From Acidobacteriota bacterium (lineage in GTDB: Bacteria > Acidobacteriota > Blastocatellia > Pyrinomonadales > Pyrinomonadaceae), in NCBI GenBank assembly GCA_016716435.1, contig JADJWI010000003.1, forward strand, positions 124,001-188,000: 64,000 bases of DNA, read 5' to 3'. Made by a program: the position numbers and the translations under genes. This document shows, one piece after another, positions 40,719-49,168 of the stretch. The notes under the pieces are model-generated. The model ran no database searches, was not told the DNA's origin, and saw only the letters and a program-made list of their open reading frames with translations. Within the stretch, counting starts at the first letter, position 1. Every line of letters starts with the position of its first letter.

Positions 40719-42686
40719 TTAATTACGGACGATGCGCGGACGCGGCTTTTCCTTGGCGGCGGTTCTCGGCTTTGCCTTGGGGTCGGGCTTTTTAGCTGTT
40801 GGCTTGGCCTTTGCCGGAGTTTTTGCACTTGCTTTCTTTGCAGGGGCGGCCGCTGGCTTTTTGGCGGCGGGTTTAGCGTTGCTCTTTGCCGGGGCCTTTG
40901 TATTGGCCGCTGGCTTTTTGGTAGCAGGGACCTTCTTAGTTGCGACAGGCTTTTTCGCCGAATTGGCCGCCGGTTTCTTTGCGGGTGAACTTTTCGCCGT
41001 GGTGACGGGCTTTCTTGGTGCCGGCTTTGCCGTTGCCGGGGTCGTTTTTGCTGCGGCTGTCGGCCGCGAAGCCGGTTTGCGTGCCGGTGCGTTGACCGGC
41101 CGGGAATCGGTCTTTTTCACCGCCGGGGCTGCGGGCTTTGCCGCGGGGCGTGCCGGAGCTGAGGCGGCGTTACTGCGGTCGTATTCGATAACCACCGGCT
41201 TAAATACCGGTGCCGATTGCGTTGTTCGCGTGACCCGCGGAGTTTCCGTCGGACGCTGCTGCGAAGCTCCGGCAACGTTCGTCCGCTGCGGAGCGGCCTC
41301 GACGGCCTCATCAGCTAATTCTTCGTCCTCGTCGCCGTCCTTTTCTTCATCACCGGCCCGAGCCGCTATCATCGCCTCGCGAGCCTGCGCCGGACGATTG
41401 CGGAAATTTTGCAGGGCCAGAAGCCGCTGCGGATCGCGCCGAATGCGGTTGCCGAGAGCGTTATATATCTGACTTGCGATCGCTGCCGAAATGCGTCCGC
41501 GGGCGGCCTGTCCGCGGGTGATGACGACAACGGCGTAATCCGGATCTTCGATCGGTGCGACCGATGCGAAAAGTCCGACCCACGAGCCCTGCCCAATGCA
41601 GGAACCGGTTTTGCCGGCGACGCCGAGCGTCTGGTCCAATCCGCGGCGGGCCGTGCCGTATTCGGCGGCTCCGATCATTCCCGGGATCACGCCCAAGAGC
41701 GTTTGGTTGGGAACACTTGCGGTGCCCTTGAGCCTTGCCTGCTGGCTTGTTCGCTGAGTGCGTTCGCGGGTGATCTGCGGCGTTACCCGCTTGCCGCCGT
41801 TGGCGATCGTTGTCACCATTACGGCGAGCTGAAGAGGCGTCACCTCAAAATCATCAGCGTGCGAATAGATCCGCGGATTGTTGTTGCCGTAGGGCAGCTT
41901 GCCTGCGTATTCGCCTTCGGCATTGATGCCGGTCGGCTGGCCGAGCCCAAGCTGTTTTGCGTAATAAATAAGCTTATCGCTGCCGAGCCCGCTGCCGACG
42001 CGTTGAAAATATGGATTGTTTGAATAGGCAAGAGCATCGTCAAGGTCCATTCTCCCGGAGTCTCCGCTTATGGCCCCATCCGGCGTGATCCTGTTCTCAT
42101 TGATCCCAGCGACGCCGGTCACAAGCTTGACGGTCGAGCACGGCTTATAGCCTTTCTTGATGGCCCAATCCTGATTGACCATCGTTACGACGCGGCCGGT
42201 CTTTGCCTCCATCACGACGATCGTTCCGGCACGATCGCCGAGAGCGTTGACGGCGGCCTGTCTGATGCCGAGGTCTTCGCCTTGGGTGTTGTCGCGGGCG
42301 ATGTTAGCTGCGGTCTCGGTCTGTAGCCCGCGTTCAAAGGCAAGGGCTCGTTCGCGGGCACGCCTCGCGGCCTCTGCCCGTCGACGCTGCTCGGCAAGGG
42401 CGGCCTGACGGCGGGCTTCCTCGGCCTTTTTGCGGGAAGCCTCTTTGCGCCGCTCGGCAGCGGTCATTTTCTTCGCGGGTTTGGCTGCGGTTCGCTTATT
42501 TTGGGCTGTTCGAGTTGAGGTAGCTTTTTTCGGGGCAGCCTTTTTGGTCGCTGTTGCCTTCTTAGGGACGGGCTTTGCCGCGGTCCGTTTCTTTGTTTGG
42601 CCCGCCGAGATACCGGCAAACACAAAAACGGCCATCAAAACGATAATTCCGGAACGGCGGCAGAAAGCGATCGAAAAAAGGTTCAT
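40719..42686 (-). CDS. Penicillin-binding transpeptidase domain with histone-H1-like tails
   Basis: Protein of 655 residues. A signal segment (FCRRSGIIVLMAVFVFAG) leads to a Lys/Ala-rich stretch (about 30-120), then a transpeptidase domain: STVK (Ser near residue 183), SNN in YSNNPYFQ and KTG in VAGKTGSC (near residue 358), the three active-site motifs of penicillin-binding proteins. The last 200 residues are Ala/Lys/Pro repeats like histone H1 (PAKKPAA, ATKKPAANTK). There is no PBP dimerisation or glycosyltransferase domain. It probably cross-links peptidoglycan; the basic tails could bind wall polyanions or DNA. A mecillinam-type PBP2-like split is the closest known relative. Confidence 0.85.
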   Translation of the reverse strand: MNLFSIAFCRRSGIIVLMAVFVFAGISAGQTKKRTAAKPVPKKATATKKAAPKKATSTRTAQNKRTAAKPAKKMTAAERRKEASRKKAEEARRQAALAEQRRRAEAARRARERALAFERGLQTETAANIARDNTQGEDLGIRQAAVNALGDRAGTIVVMEAKTGRVVTMVNQDWAIKKGYKPCSTVKLVTGVAGINENRITPDGAISGDSGRMDLDDALAYSNNPYFQRVGSGLGSDKLIYYAKQLGLGQPTGINAEGEYAGKLPYGNNNPRIYSHADDFEVTPLQLAVMVTTIANGGKRVTPQITRERTQRTSQQARLKGTASVPNQTLLGVIPGMIGAAEYGTARRGLDQTLGVAGKTGSCIGQGSWVGLFASVAPIEDPDYAVVVITRGQAARGRISAAIASQIYNALGNRIRRDPQRLLALQNFRNRPAQAREAMIAARAGDEEKDGDEDEELADEAVEAAPQRTNVAGASQQRPTETPRVTRTTQSAPVFKPVVIEYDRSNAASAPARPAAKPAAPAVKKTDSRPVNAPARKPASRPTAAAKTTPATAKPAPRKPVTTAKSSPAKKPAANSAKKPVATKKVPATKKPAANTKAPAKSNAKPAAKKPAAAPAKKASAKTPAKAKPTAKKPDPKAKPRTAAKEKPRPRIVRN

Positions 42687-42855
42687 CCGTTACCTCAACG
42701 CTGATTATGATCTTTTCTAAGTTTGGAAGCCGAGTCCCGCAAGGAAGAGCAATTGTTGTGAAGCGGAACTTTGCGAATCGACTGATTTTCAAGATAACAT
42801 TCAATCCACGCTGTTGCAAGAGGTTTTTAAGCACTTGTTTATCTCGGTGACCTAA

Positions 42856-44352
42856 ATGGGGTTTTTTGGTACATTTCGCGGCCGTTTGCTGCTCATTCTG
42901 GCCCTAATGCTGATAGCCACGCTTGGAGTTCAGTATTACATCAACTTGTTGATGCAGCAGGAGAACACCGAGCTCCGCGACCAGCAAAGCCAGGCGATAA
43001 CATCGGGCTTTCAGCTCGGCGTCTCGAGCCTGACCCGTCAGGACCGCATCCGCGACCTCGTCGACCAACCCGACCAGGCATACCTTGATAACGACTCGCG
43101 GCAGCGGATACTCGATATCCTCGTTATCACCAACCAATGGCAGGTCCTCGACAGCCTGACCGACACATATCTGCCCGAGAGTGGCGAGGGCGATGAGGTC
43201 ATCTACAAACGGCTCGGCGACTTGACGGACCTTCCGCCGCTGATGAACGGCGAACGGCTGGGTGCTGACCTCGAGCGGTTTCCGAACCGCCGGACGGCCG
43301 AAAACAAGCTCCGCAACGACGAAGCGCACGCTCTCCCGGTCGAGACCAGCCAGGGCCGCTGGTACATAATGGTCCTGCTCCGCAATGACCGCAATGAAGC
43401 CGCAGCCCGTGCCGCACAGCCGCTAATAGTAATGCTCGGCGTGCTGTCGATCTCGACGCTTATCACGTTCCTGCTCGTCTGGCGGTTCACGCGGCCGATC
43501 GCGAACCTTTCCGGCGCCGCAAGGCGCGTTGCCGATGGCGACCTAACCGTCCGCGTTCCGGACGATTATCGCGGCGACGAAATGGGCCGGCTTGCGATGC
43601 GTTTCAATGAGATGACCTCGGAGCTCGAGAAATCGAAAGTGCTTGAGGAGCAACTCCAGCAGGCGGAGAAGAGCGCCGTTATCGGGCGGCTCGGCTCGGC
43701 GATCGCACACGAGATACGTAACCCGCTCAACTACATTAACCTGACGCTCGATCATCTTCGCTCAAAGTTTGCTCCCGAGGAAGAGGACCGGCAAAGGACT
43801 TTCAAAAAGCTGATCACGCAGGTGAAGGACGAGGTCGCGAGGATAAACCAGCAGATCACGGATTTTCTCAGCTATTCGCGGCCGGCGGTTGCCGACCTGA
43901 AACCGGTGGATGCCAAGGCGATAATTGAAGACTCGCTCCGCATCGTCGAAGGCACGGCGGAAGAGAACGGAATCAAGGTCGCCGTCATCGAGCACGAAAA
44001 TGTGCCGCAGATCGCCGCCGACGCCGAGATGCTCCGCTCGGTCTTCAATAATCTTTTCATCAACGCCGTGCAGGCAATGGGGGCAAACGGCGGCAACCTG
44101 ACGGTCCGCATCGAGCCGGACGCGGAGCCCGGCTTTGTCCGCATCGAGGTCGCCGACACGGGCAACGGCATCCCGGCCGAAAACCTCTCAAAGATATTCG
44201 AACCCTATTTTTCGACCAAAGAAACGGGCACCGGACTCGGCCTAGCGATCGCCCACAAAGCGATCGAAGCCCACAACGGAAGAATAGATGTAGACTCAAA
44301 AGAAGGTGAAGGAACGACGTTTGTCGTTCTGCTACCGAGCAACGGAAATTAG
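42856..44352 (+). CDS. Membrane sensor histidine kinase (NtrB-like)
   Basis: Protein of 498 residues. Two transmembrane helices (about 8-30 and 192-212) bracket a periplasmic sensor domain. HAMP (FTRPIANLSGAARRVADGDLT) and HisKA with the phosphorylated His in HEIRNPLNYINL (near residue 288) follow, then HATPase_c with NLFINAVQAM, DTGNGIP and TGTGLGLAI. It senses an unknown envelope signal and phosphorylates the sigma-54 activator encoded 64 bases downstream. The stop codon falls at the first base of a 9-mer inverted array. Confidence 0.93.
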   Translation: MGFFGTFRGRLLLILALMLIATLGVQYYINLLMQQENTELRDQQSQAITSGFQLGVSSLTRQDRIRDLVDQPDQAYLDNDSRQRILDILVITNQWQVLDSLTDTYLPESGEGDEVIYKRLGDLTDLPPLMNGERLGADLERFPNRRTAENKLRNDEAHALPVETSQGRWYIMVLLRNDRNEAAARAAQPLIVMLGVLSISTLITFLLVWRFTRPIANLSGAARRVADGDLTVRVPDDYRGDEMGRLAMRFNEMTSELEKSKVLEEQLQQAEKSAVIGRLGSAIAHEIRNPLNYINLTLDHLRSKFAPEEEDRQRTFKKLITQVKDEVARINQQITDFLSYSRPAVADLKPVDAKAIIEDSLRIVEGTAEENGIKVAVIEHENVPQIAADAEMLRSVFNNLFINAVQAMGANGGNLTVRIEPDAEPGFVRIEVADTGNGIPAENLSKIFEPYFSTKETGTGLGLAIAHKAIEAHNGRIDVDSKEGEGTTFVVLLPSNGN

Positions 44353-44402
44353 CCACAGAGGCCACAGAGATCTGTTAATTGATACTCTCTGTGCACTCGG
44401 TG
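44352..44402. repeat. Inverted 9-mer arrays between kinase and regulator genes
   Basis: GCCACAGAG GCCACAGAG (44352-44369) faces CTCTCTGTG CACTCGGTG (44385-44402); the arms match at 16 of 19 bases including the flanking A/GC. The kinase stop TAG overlaps the first base. The right arm ends 13 bases before the regulator ATG and could form a hairpin between the two genes. Confidence 0.78.
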
Positions 44403-44415
44403 GCATACACAAATT

Positions 44416-45768
44416 ATGGCTAGAAAATCCATCCTCGTCGTTGACGACGAGAAGAACCAACGCGAGATTCTTGAGACGATCCTCTCCGGTGAGGGGTATG
44501 ACGTAACGACGGCGAGTTCCGGCGAGGCGGCAATGAAGTTTGTCGAGTCGCGCCGCTTCGACCTCGTCTTGACGGACCTCAAGATGACCGGAATGTCGGG
44601 GCTCGACCTGCTGAAAGAGCTGACGAATTTTGACCGCTCGATCATCGTCATTTTGCTGACGGCTCATGGTTCGGTCGATTCGGCCGTCGATGCGCTGCGT
44701 CTCGGTGCGTTCGATTATCTCCAGAAGCCCTACGACAGCGACAAGCTGCTCGACACCGTCTCGCGGGCATTGAACAAGCTTTCGGCACTCGATACTGAGA
44801 TCGTTTCCGTCTCGCCGGAGATGGACAAGATCAAGAAGCTGATCCTCAAGATCGCCAAGTCGAATTCGACCGTCCTCATCCGCGGCGAAAGCGGTACCGG
44901 CAAGGAGCTTATCGCTCGGGCGATGCACATTAACAGCCTCCGGGCGAGCAATACGTTTCAGGCGGTAAACTGCGCCGCAATCAACGAGAATTTGCTCGAA
45001 TCGGAACTCTTCGGCCATGAGAAGGGCTCGTTCACCGGAGCGGTCGGCGAGAAGAAGGGCCTTTTTGAGATAGCCGATGGCGGCACGCTTTTTCTTGATG
45101 AGATCGGCGAGCTCGACATCGCCCTGCAGGCAAAGCTGCTCCGTGCGCTGCAGGAGCGGGAGATACGCCGCGTCGGTGGTGTCAAGGAAATCCCGGTTGA
45201 TGTCCGCGTGCTCGCCGCGACCAACCGCGACCTGCTGAAAATGACCGAAGAAAAGCGGTTCCGCGAAGATCTTTATTATCGGCTCAATGTGCTCTCGATC
45301 GAAATACCGCCGCTCCGCGAGCGCCGCTCGGATATCCCGGTGCTGATGGATTTTTTCATCAAAAAGCACACCCGCGGGACCGACCGCGAGATCAAGATCG
45401 AACCCGCGGCAAAGGCGTTGCTCAACGATTACCATTACCCCGGTAATGTCCGCCAGCTTGAATCGGCGATCGAGCGGGCGATCCTGCTCTCTGAGAACGA
45501 CACCATCACGCTCGACGACCTGCCGCCCGAGATGTCGGCCGGAAGCCGCCCGGCAGAGATCGGCGGCGATTCAAATTTCAAACTCCCGCCCGAAGGCGTC
45601 AACTTTGAGGACGTCGAACGGAGCCTGATCGAACAGGCGATGGAGCGAACCGACGGCAACATCACCAAATCCGCCAAGCTCCTCGGCCTCACCTTCCGAA
45701 CGCTTCAGTATCGCCTCGAGAAGTACGGAGTGAAGAAAGAAGGCGATGAAGAAGCTGTGGAGGAGTGA
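44416..45768 (+). CDS. Sigma-54-dependent response regulator (NtrC family)
   Basis: Protein of 450 residues. The receiver domain has phospho-acceptor Asp54 in LVLTDLKMTGMSG. The AAA+ domain has Walker A GESGTGKELIARAM, the sigma-54 contact loop GSFTGAVGEKKG (a GAFTGA variant with Ser) and DEIGELDIALQAKLLRALQE. The Fis-type helix-turn-helix (NITKSAKLLGLTFRTLQYRL) ends the protein. It activates RpoN promoters; the promoter at 10864 is a candidate target. It pairs with the histidine kinase just upstream. Its stop lies in a heptad array. Confidence 0.95.
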   Translation: MARKSILVVDDEKNQREILETILSGEGYDVTTASSGEAAMKFVESRRFDLVLTDLKMTGMSGLDLLKELTNFDRSIIVILLTAHGSVDSAVDALRLGAFDYLQKPYDSDKLLDTVSRALNKLSALDTEIVSVSPEMDKIKKLILKIAKSNSTVLIRGESGTGKELIARAMHINSLRASNTFQAVNCAAINENLLESELFGHEKGSFTGAVGEKKGLFEIADGGTLFLDEIGELDIALQAKLLRALQEREIRRVGGVKEIPVDVRVLAATNRDLLKMTEEKRFREDLYYRLNVLSIEIPPLRERRSDIPVLMDFFIKKHTRGTDREIKIEPAAKALLNDYHYPGNVRQLESAIERAILLSENDTITLDDLPPEMSAGSRPAEIGGDSNFKLPPEGVNFEDVERSLIEQAMERTDGNITKSAKLLGLTFRTLQYRLEKYGVKKEGDEEAVEE

Positions 45769-45915
45769 GGAGTGGGAAGTGACGAGTGACGAGCAGGAAG
45801 ACGTTCAGATCCGACAACTTTTTTGTTACGTTTTCCGCCGTTTGGTGCTATAAGTTTAACGTTTGAGCGGTGATTCTTGTCACTCGTCGCTCACCACTCG
45901 TCACTAAACACTATG
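45760..45915. repeat. Facing inverted heptad arrays (TCACTCG word) overlapping stop and start codons
   Basis: Left: GAGGAGT GAGGAGT GGGAAGT GACGAGT GACGAGC (45760-45794), containing the regulator stop TGA. Right: TTCTTGT CACTCGT CGCTCAC CACTCGT CACTAAA CACTATG (45874-45915), whose last unit contains the DUF4126 start ATG. The arms are complementary in sense. Between them lies a 79-bp AT-richer stretch with TTGTTA and TATAAG, a possible promoter with unusual spacing. The same word occurs at 29496-29544. Confidence 0.82.
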
Positions 45916-46539
45916 GAATGGTTCTCGACACTAACACTCGCTCTCGGATCTGCATGGACCAGCGGGATAAATCTTTACGCGACCGTTTCTGTGCTTGGGC
46001 TTTTGCAGCGGCTGGGCGGCGTTAAGCTCCCGGGCGGCCTTGATGTGCTCGATAATTGGTGGATCATCGGCATTGCCGGCGGGCTGTATATCATCGAGTT
46101 TTTCGCCGACAAGGTCCCTTATGTCGATAGCGTTTGGGACGTCGTCCATACCTTTATCCGCGTGCCGGCGGGTGCGGTGGTCGCCTATGCTGCGGTTTCC
46201 GACATGGACCCTGCAATCGTTATTCCCGCAACGCTAATCGGCGGCGGCTTTGCCTTTGCTTCACATGGGACAAAAGCAGCGGCCCGAATGGGTGCGAACC
46301 TCTCGCCCGAGCCGGTCTCAAATACCGTGCTCTCGCTGACTGAGGATGTCATAGCCATTGGCGGCGTTCTCCTTGCCGTCTTTGCCCCGGTCGTCATCGC
46401 CGTTGTTCTTGTCGTATTTTCTATAGCGTTCTTTTGGTTCTTTCCAAAGATCTTGCGGGCGATCAAAAAGCTCTGGCGCGGTGTGCGGGCTTTTTTCCGC
46501 GGCGAATCTTTATCCGACGTTGCACGCAAGGGCGGGTAG
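45913..46539 (+). CDS. DUF4126 membrane protein
   Basis: Protein of 208 residues. Five to six transmembrane helices, with LALGSAWTSGINLYATVSVLG at the N-terminus and ASHGTKAAARMGANLSPEPVSN, LSLTEDVIAIGGVLLAVF in the middle, match DUF4126. The basic C-terminal tail is cytoplasmic. Function unknown. There is no recognisable ribosome site upstream: the start codon is the last triplet of a heptad repeat. A longer frame starting at 45877 would translate the repeat. Confidence 0.85.
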   Translation: MEWFSTLTLALGSAWTSGINLYATVSVLGLLQRLGGVKLPGGLDVLDNWWIIGIAGGLYIIEFFADKVPYVDSVWDVVHTFIRVPAGAVVAYAAVSDMDPAIVIPATLIGGGFAFASHGTKAAARMGANLSPEPVSNTVLSLTEDVIAIGGVLLAVFAPVVIAVVLVVFSIAFFWFFPKILRAIKKLWRGVRAFFRGESLSDVARKGG

Positions 46540-46589
46540 GCTGGCCCGTTCTATTCACATAGTTCGTCTGAACTCGAGGAGGAATAGAT

Positions 46590-47576
46590 ATGAAACAGCT
46601 CTCTCTGACCGCGATTGTTCTCGCTTCCCTTTTGTTCTCGGCCTGTGGAATGGGTGACGAGGCCGCCGTTTCGCAGTCGCCGGGTACATCTTCCGGCGAA
46701 TCCGAGTTTCAAAACTCTTCGGCGGCAAACACCGCTCCGGCAAGCGCTCCAGATCAGGCACGAAAGACAGCCGGTGGCGGCGGCACACAACCACTTCAGG
46801 AAAACATCCCCGTCGATCAGACATCGAGCTCTCAGCAAACGGCCATCCCGACCGACCGCAAGATAATCCGCAACGCCGAACTTGACCTCGAATCCGAGAC
46901 GCCCGATGAAGCGCAGACTCGCATCACCACGATCGCCGAGCAGATGGGCGGTTTTGTAGTTGAGTCGAAGCAAAGCTCGACCGATGTCCGCTCCTCTCGC
47001 CGCGATACCGTTACGATGACCCTCCGCGTGCCCTCGGCTAAGTTTGGCGAAACGCTAGAGGAGATCCGCAAGGCATCAGGCCGCGTCGTGGTTGAGACCG
47101 TAAAGGGACAAGACGTAACCGAAGAATTTATCGATATCGAGGCACGGCTCAAGGCACAGCAGGCACTCGAAGCTCAGTTCACCGAGATAATGAAGCGTGC
47201 CAATACGGTCGATGACGCCTTGACCGTTCAGCGGCAACTTGCGGTCGTCCGCGGCGAGATCGAGAGGATCGAGGGCCGGAAGCGTTTTCTCGAAAATCAA
47301 TCAAGCCTTTCGACGATCAAGCTGCGCATCCGCACTCCGGCTGTCATCTCCGCAGGCGGCCCGGGCTTTTTCTCGCGGCTTACGGATTCGATCAACACAG
47401 GGCTCGATACTGCTCTCAGCTTCGTGCTCGGCCTCGTAACGGTCCTCATCGCGGCTCTGCCGTTTCTGATCTTCATCTGCTTGCCCGCTTACCTCATCTT
47501 CCGATACCTTTGGAGAAGGGCACGGCGGCGGATGACCGCGGCCCGCATCGTTGAAGAAGAGTTAAAGGACGAATGA
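46590..47576 (+). CDS. DUF4349 lipoprotein
   Basis: Protein of 328 residues. Lipobox LLFSAC follows the signal peptide MKQLSLTAIVLASLL. A Ser/Ala/Gly/Gln-rich linker leads to DUF4349: KIIRNAELDLESETPDEAQ, IAEQMGGFVVESKQS, RVPSAKFGETLEEIRKASG, DVTEEFIDIEARLKAQQALE, then a coiled coil and a C-terminal membrane segment. Strong ribosome site (GGAGG). Function unknown, envelope-anchored at both ends. The next gene overlaps the stop by four bases. Confidence 0.92.
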   Translation: MKQLSLTAIVLASLLFSACGMGDEAAVSQSPGTSSGESEFQNSSAANTAPASAPDQARKTAGGGGTQPLQENIPVDQTSSSQQTAIPTDRKIIRNAELDLESETPDEAQTRITTIAEQMGGFVVESKQSSTDVRSSRRDTVTMTLRVPSAKFGETLEEIRKASGRVVVETVKGQDVTEEFIDIEARLKAQQALEAQFTEIMKRANTVDDALTVQRQLAVVRGEIERIEGRKRFLENQSSLSTIKLRIRTPAVISAGGPGFFSRLTDSINTGLDTALSFVLGLVTVLIAALPFLIFICLPAYLIFRYLWRRARRRMTAARIVEEELKDE

Positions 47577-47800
47577 ACTGGGAAAAGGCATTTCAGGCTT
47601 TGGCGGTCTTGCTTGCAGCGGCCGCCATTTATTTTTTCTGGGCCGGCAATAGCGACTGGATGTTCGCCTCGGGTGTGCTCGGATCGGTGGCTTTTTTCCT
47701 GAGCGTCCGTTTTCAGGTGAAGGAGCGGAACAAGATGCGCGAAGCCGAACGCGAGGCCGCTGCCACGCAGGAAACCAATGACGGTAGTGAAGGCGAGTGA
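47573..47800 (+). CDS. Small two-helix membrane protein
   Basis: Protein of 75 residues starting with ATG overlapping the DUF4349 stop (ATGA). Two hydrophobic segments (ALAVLLAAAAIYFFW and MFASGVLGSVAFFLSV) precede a charged tail (KERNKMREAEREAAAT). No known family. Translational coupling to the DUF4349 lipoprotein suggests a partner. Confidence 0.75.
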   Translation: MNWEKAFQALAVLLAAAAIYFFWAGNSDWMFASGVLGSVAFFLSVRFQVKERNKMREAEREAAATQETNDGSEGE

Positions 47801-47878
47801 GACGTCCCGCGGCGTTTCAACGCGTTGAATATTGAGCGCGGGTTCCGCATTTACGTCCCTTCCGCGTCTTTATCATTT

Positions 47879-49144
47879 ATGGCAAAGATCGTCCTCGCAA
47901 CTTTCGGCTCGCTCGGCGACCTTCACCCGAAGATCGCTCTCGGCATCGAACTAAAACGCCGCGGCCACGACGTTACCATCGCCGCGATGGAATTTTACCG
48001 CGAAAAGATCGGCCAGATCGGGCTCGGCTTTCACCCGATGGCACCGCACCTTGACCCGAACGACGACTCGCTGGCAAAGGACGTGATGGACAACGACACG
48101 GGGTCGGAGACCATACTGCGGGAGATCATAATGCCGAGCCTGCCGGCGATGTACGACGACCTGGTCGCGGCGACCGCCGGTGCGGACCTCGTCGTTTCGG
48201 GCGAGATAACTTACGCCATCAAGTCGCTGGTTGAGACGACCGAGATAAAGTGGGTCTCGACCACGCTTTCGCCGATCGCTTTCTTTTCAAATTACGACCC
48301 GCCGGTTCCGCCGCCGGCACCGTGGTTTGAGAATCTGCGATTTCTCGGGCCCGCATTTCACCGCCTTGTTTTCTCTTTTGCCAAGCGGCAAACGCATGCT
48401 TGGCTCGCCGACTATCGCAAATTTCGCCGCAGCCTCGGCCTCAGCGAAGACCACGACCCGATCTTTGCGGGCAAGTTCTCTCAAGACGCTCACCTCGCGA
48501 TGTTCTCGCGTGTGCTTGGCGAGCCGCAGCCCGATTGGCCGCCGCATACATTGCAGACCGGCTTTTGCTTTTACGACGGACAGGCCGATAGCGGCAAGAT
48601 GCCCGAAGGCCTCGAGGACTTTCTCAATTCCGGCGAACCGCCGATCGTATTCACGCTTGGCTCGGCCGCTGTAATGGACCCGGGCGAGTTCTTTAATGAG
48701 AGCATCAAGGCCGCGAAAAAGCTGAAGCGGCGGGCGGTGATGCTTTACGGCATTTTCAACGAACCTCCGGACGGCTTGTCGGATGACGTTGTCGGTTTTG
48801 ACTACGCGCCGTATTCGCGCATATTTCCCCGAGCGGCCTGCGTCGTCCATCAGGGCGGCGTCGGTACGACGGGACAGGTCTTGAGAGCCGGCGTGCCGCA
48901 CCTGATAATGCCCTATGGCCACGACCAACCGGACAACGCCGCACGCTGCCGCCGGGCCGGCGTCGCCGAGATCGTTCGGCGGGGCAATTACAACGCGGAC
49001 ACAGCCGCAATAGCTATCGACCGGATACTCGACGACGCGTCTTATCGGACAAAAGCGCGTGAGCTAGCCGCCGTCGTCGTCATGGAAGACGGGACCGCCG
49101 CGGCCTGCGACCGCATCGAGAAAGTTTTAAACTCGGCATCTTAA
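47879..49144 (+). CDS. GT1-type glycosyltransferase (MGT/UGT family)
   Basis: Protein of 421 residues beginning MAKIVLATFGSLGDLHPKIA, the GT28-like N-terminal motif, and ending with the GT1 donor motif HQGGVGTTGQVLRAGVPHLI then PYGHDQPDNAARCRRAGVAE. It transfers a sugar from a nucleotide donor to an unidentified lipid, sterol or natural-product acceptor. The ATG at 47879 is preferred over the in-frame start at 47825. Its stop codon overlaps a hairpin just before the next gene. Confidence 0.9.
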   Translation: MAKIVLATFGSLGDLHPKIALGIELKRRGHDVTIAAMEFYREKIGQIGLGFHPMAPHLDPNDDSLAKDVMDNDTGSETILREIIMPSLPAMYDDLVAATAGADLVVSGEITYAIKSLVETTEIKWVSTTLSPIAFFSNYDPPVPPPAPWFENLRFLGPAFHRLVFSFAKRQTHAWLADYRKFRRSLGLSEDHDPIFAGKFSQDAHLAMFSRVLGEPQPDWPPHTLQTGFCFYDGQADSGKMPEGLEDFLNSGEPPIVFTLGSAAVMDPGEFFNESIKAAKKLKRRAVMLYGIFNEPPDGLSDDVVGFDYAPYSRIFPRAACVVHQGGVGTTGQVLRAGVPHLIMPYGHDQPDNAARCRRAGVAEIVRRGNYNADTAAIAIDRILDDASYRTKARELAAVVVMEDGTAAACDRIEKVLNSAS

Positions 49145-49168
49145 ACGCTAAGATGAAGTTTTAGCGTT
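49144..49168 (+). promoter_or_regulatory. Hairpin abutting the dikinase-like start codon
   Basis: AACGCTAA (49144-49151) pairs perfectly with TTAGCGTT (49161-49168). The stem ends one base before the ATG at 49169, and the only GAAG-like ribosome site lies in the 9-base loop. It could regulate initiation, or mark the end of the upstream transcript; no T-tract follows. Confidence 0.35.
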
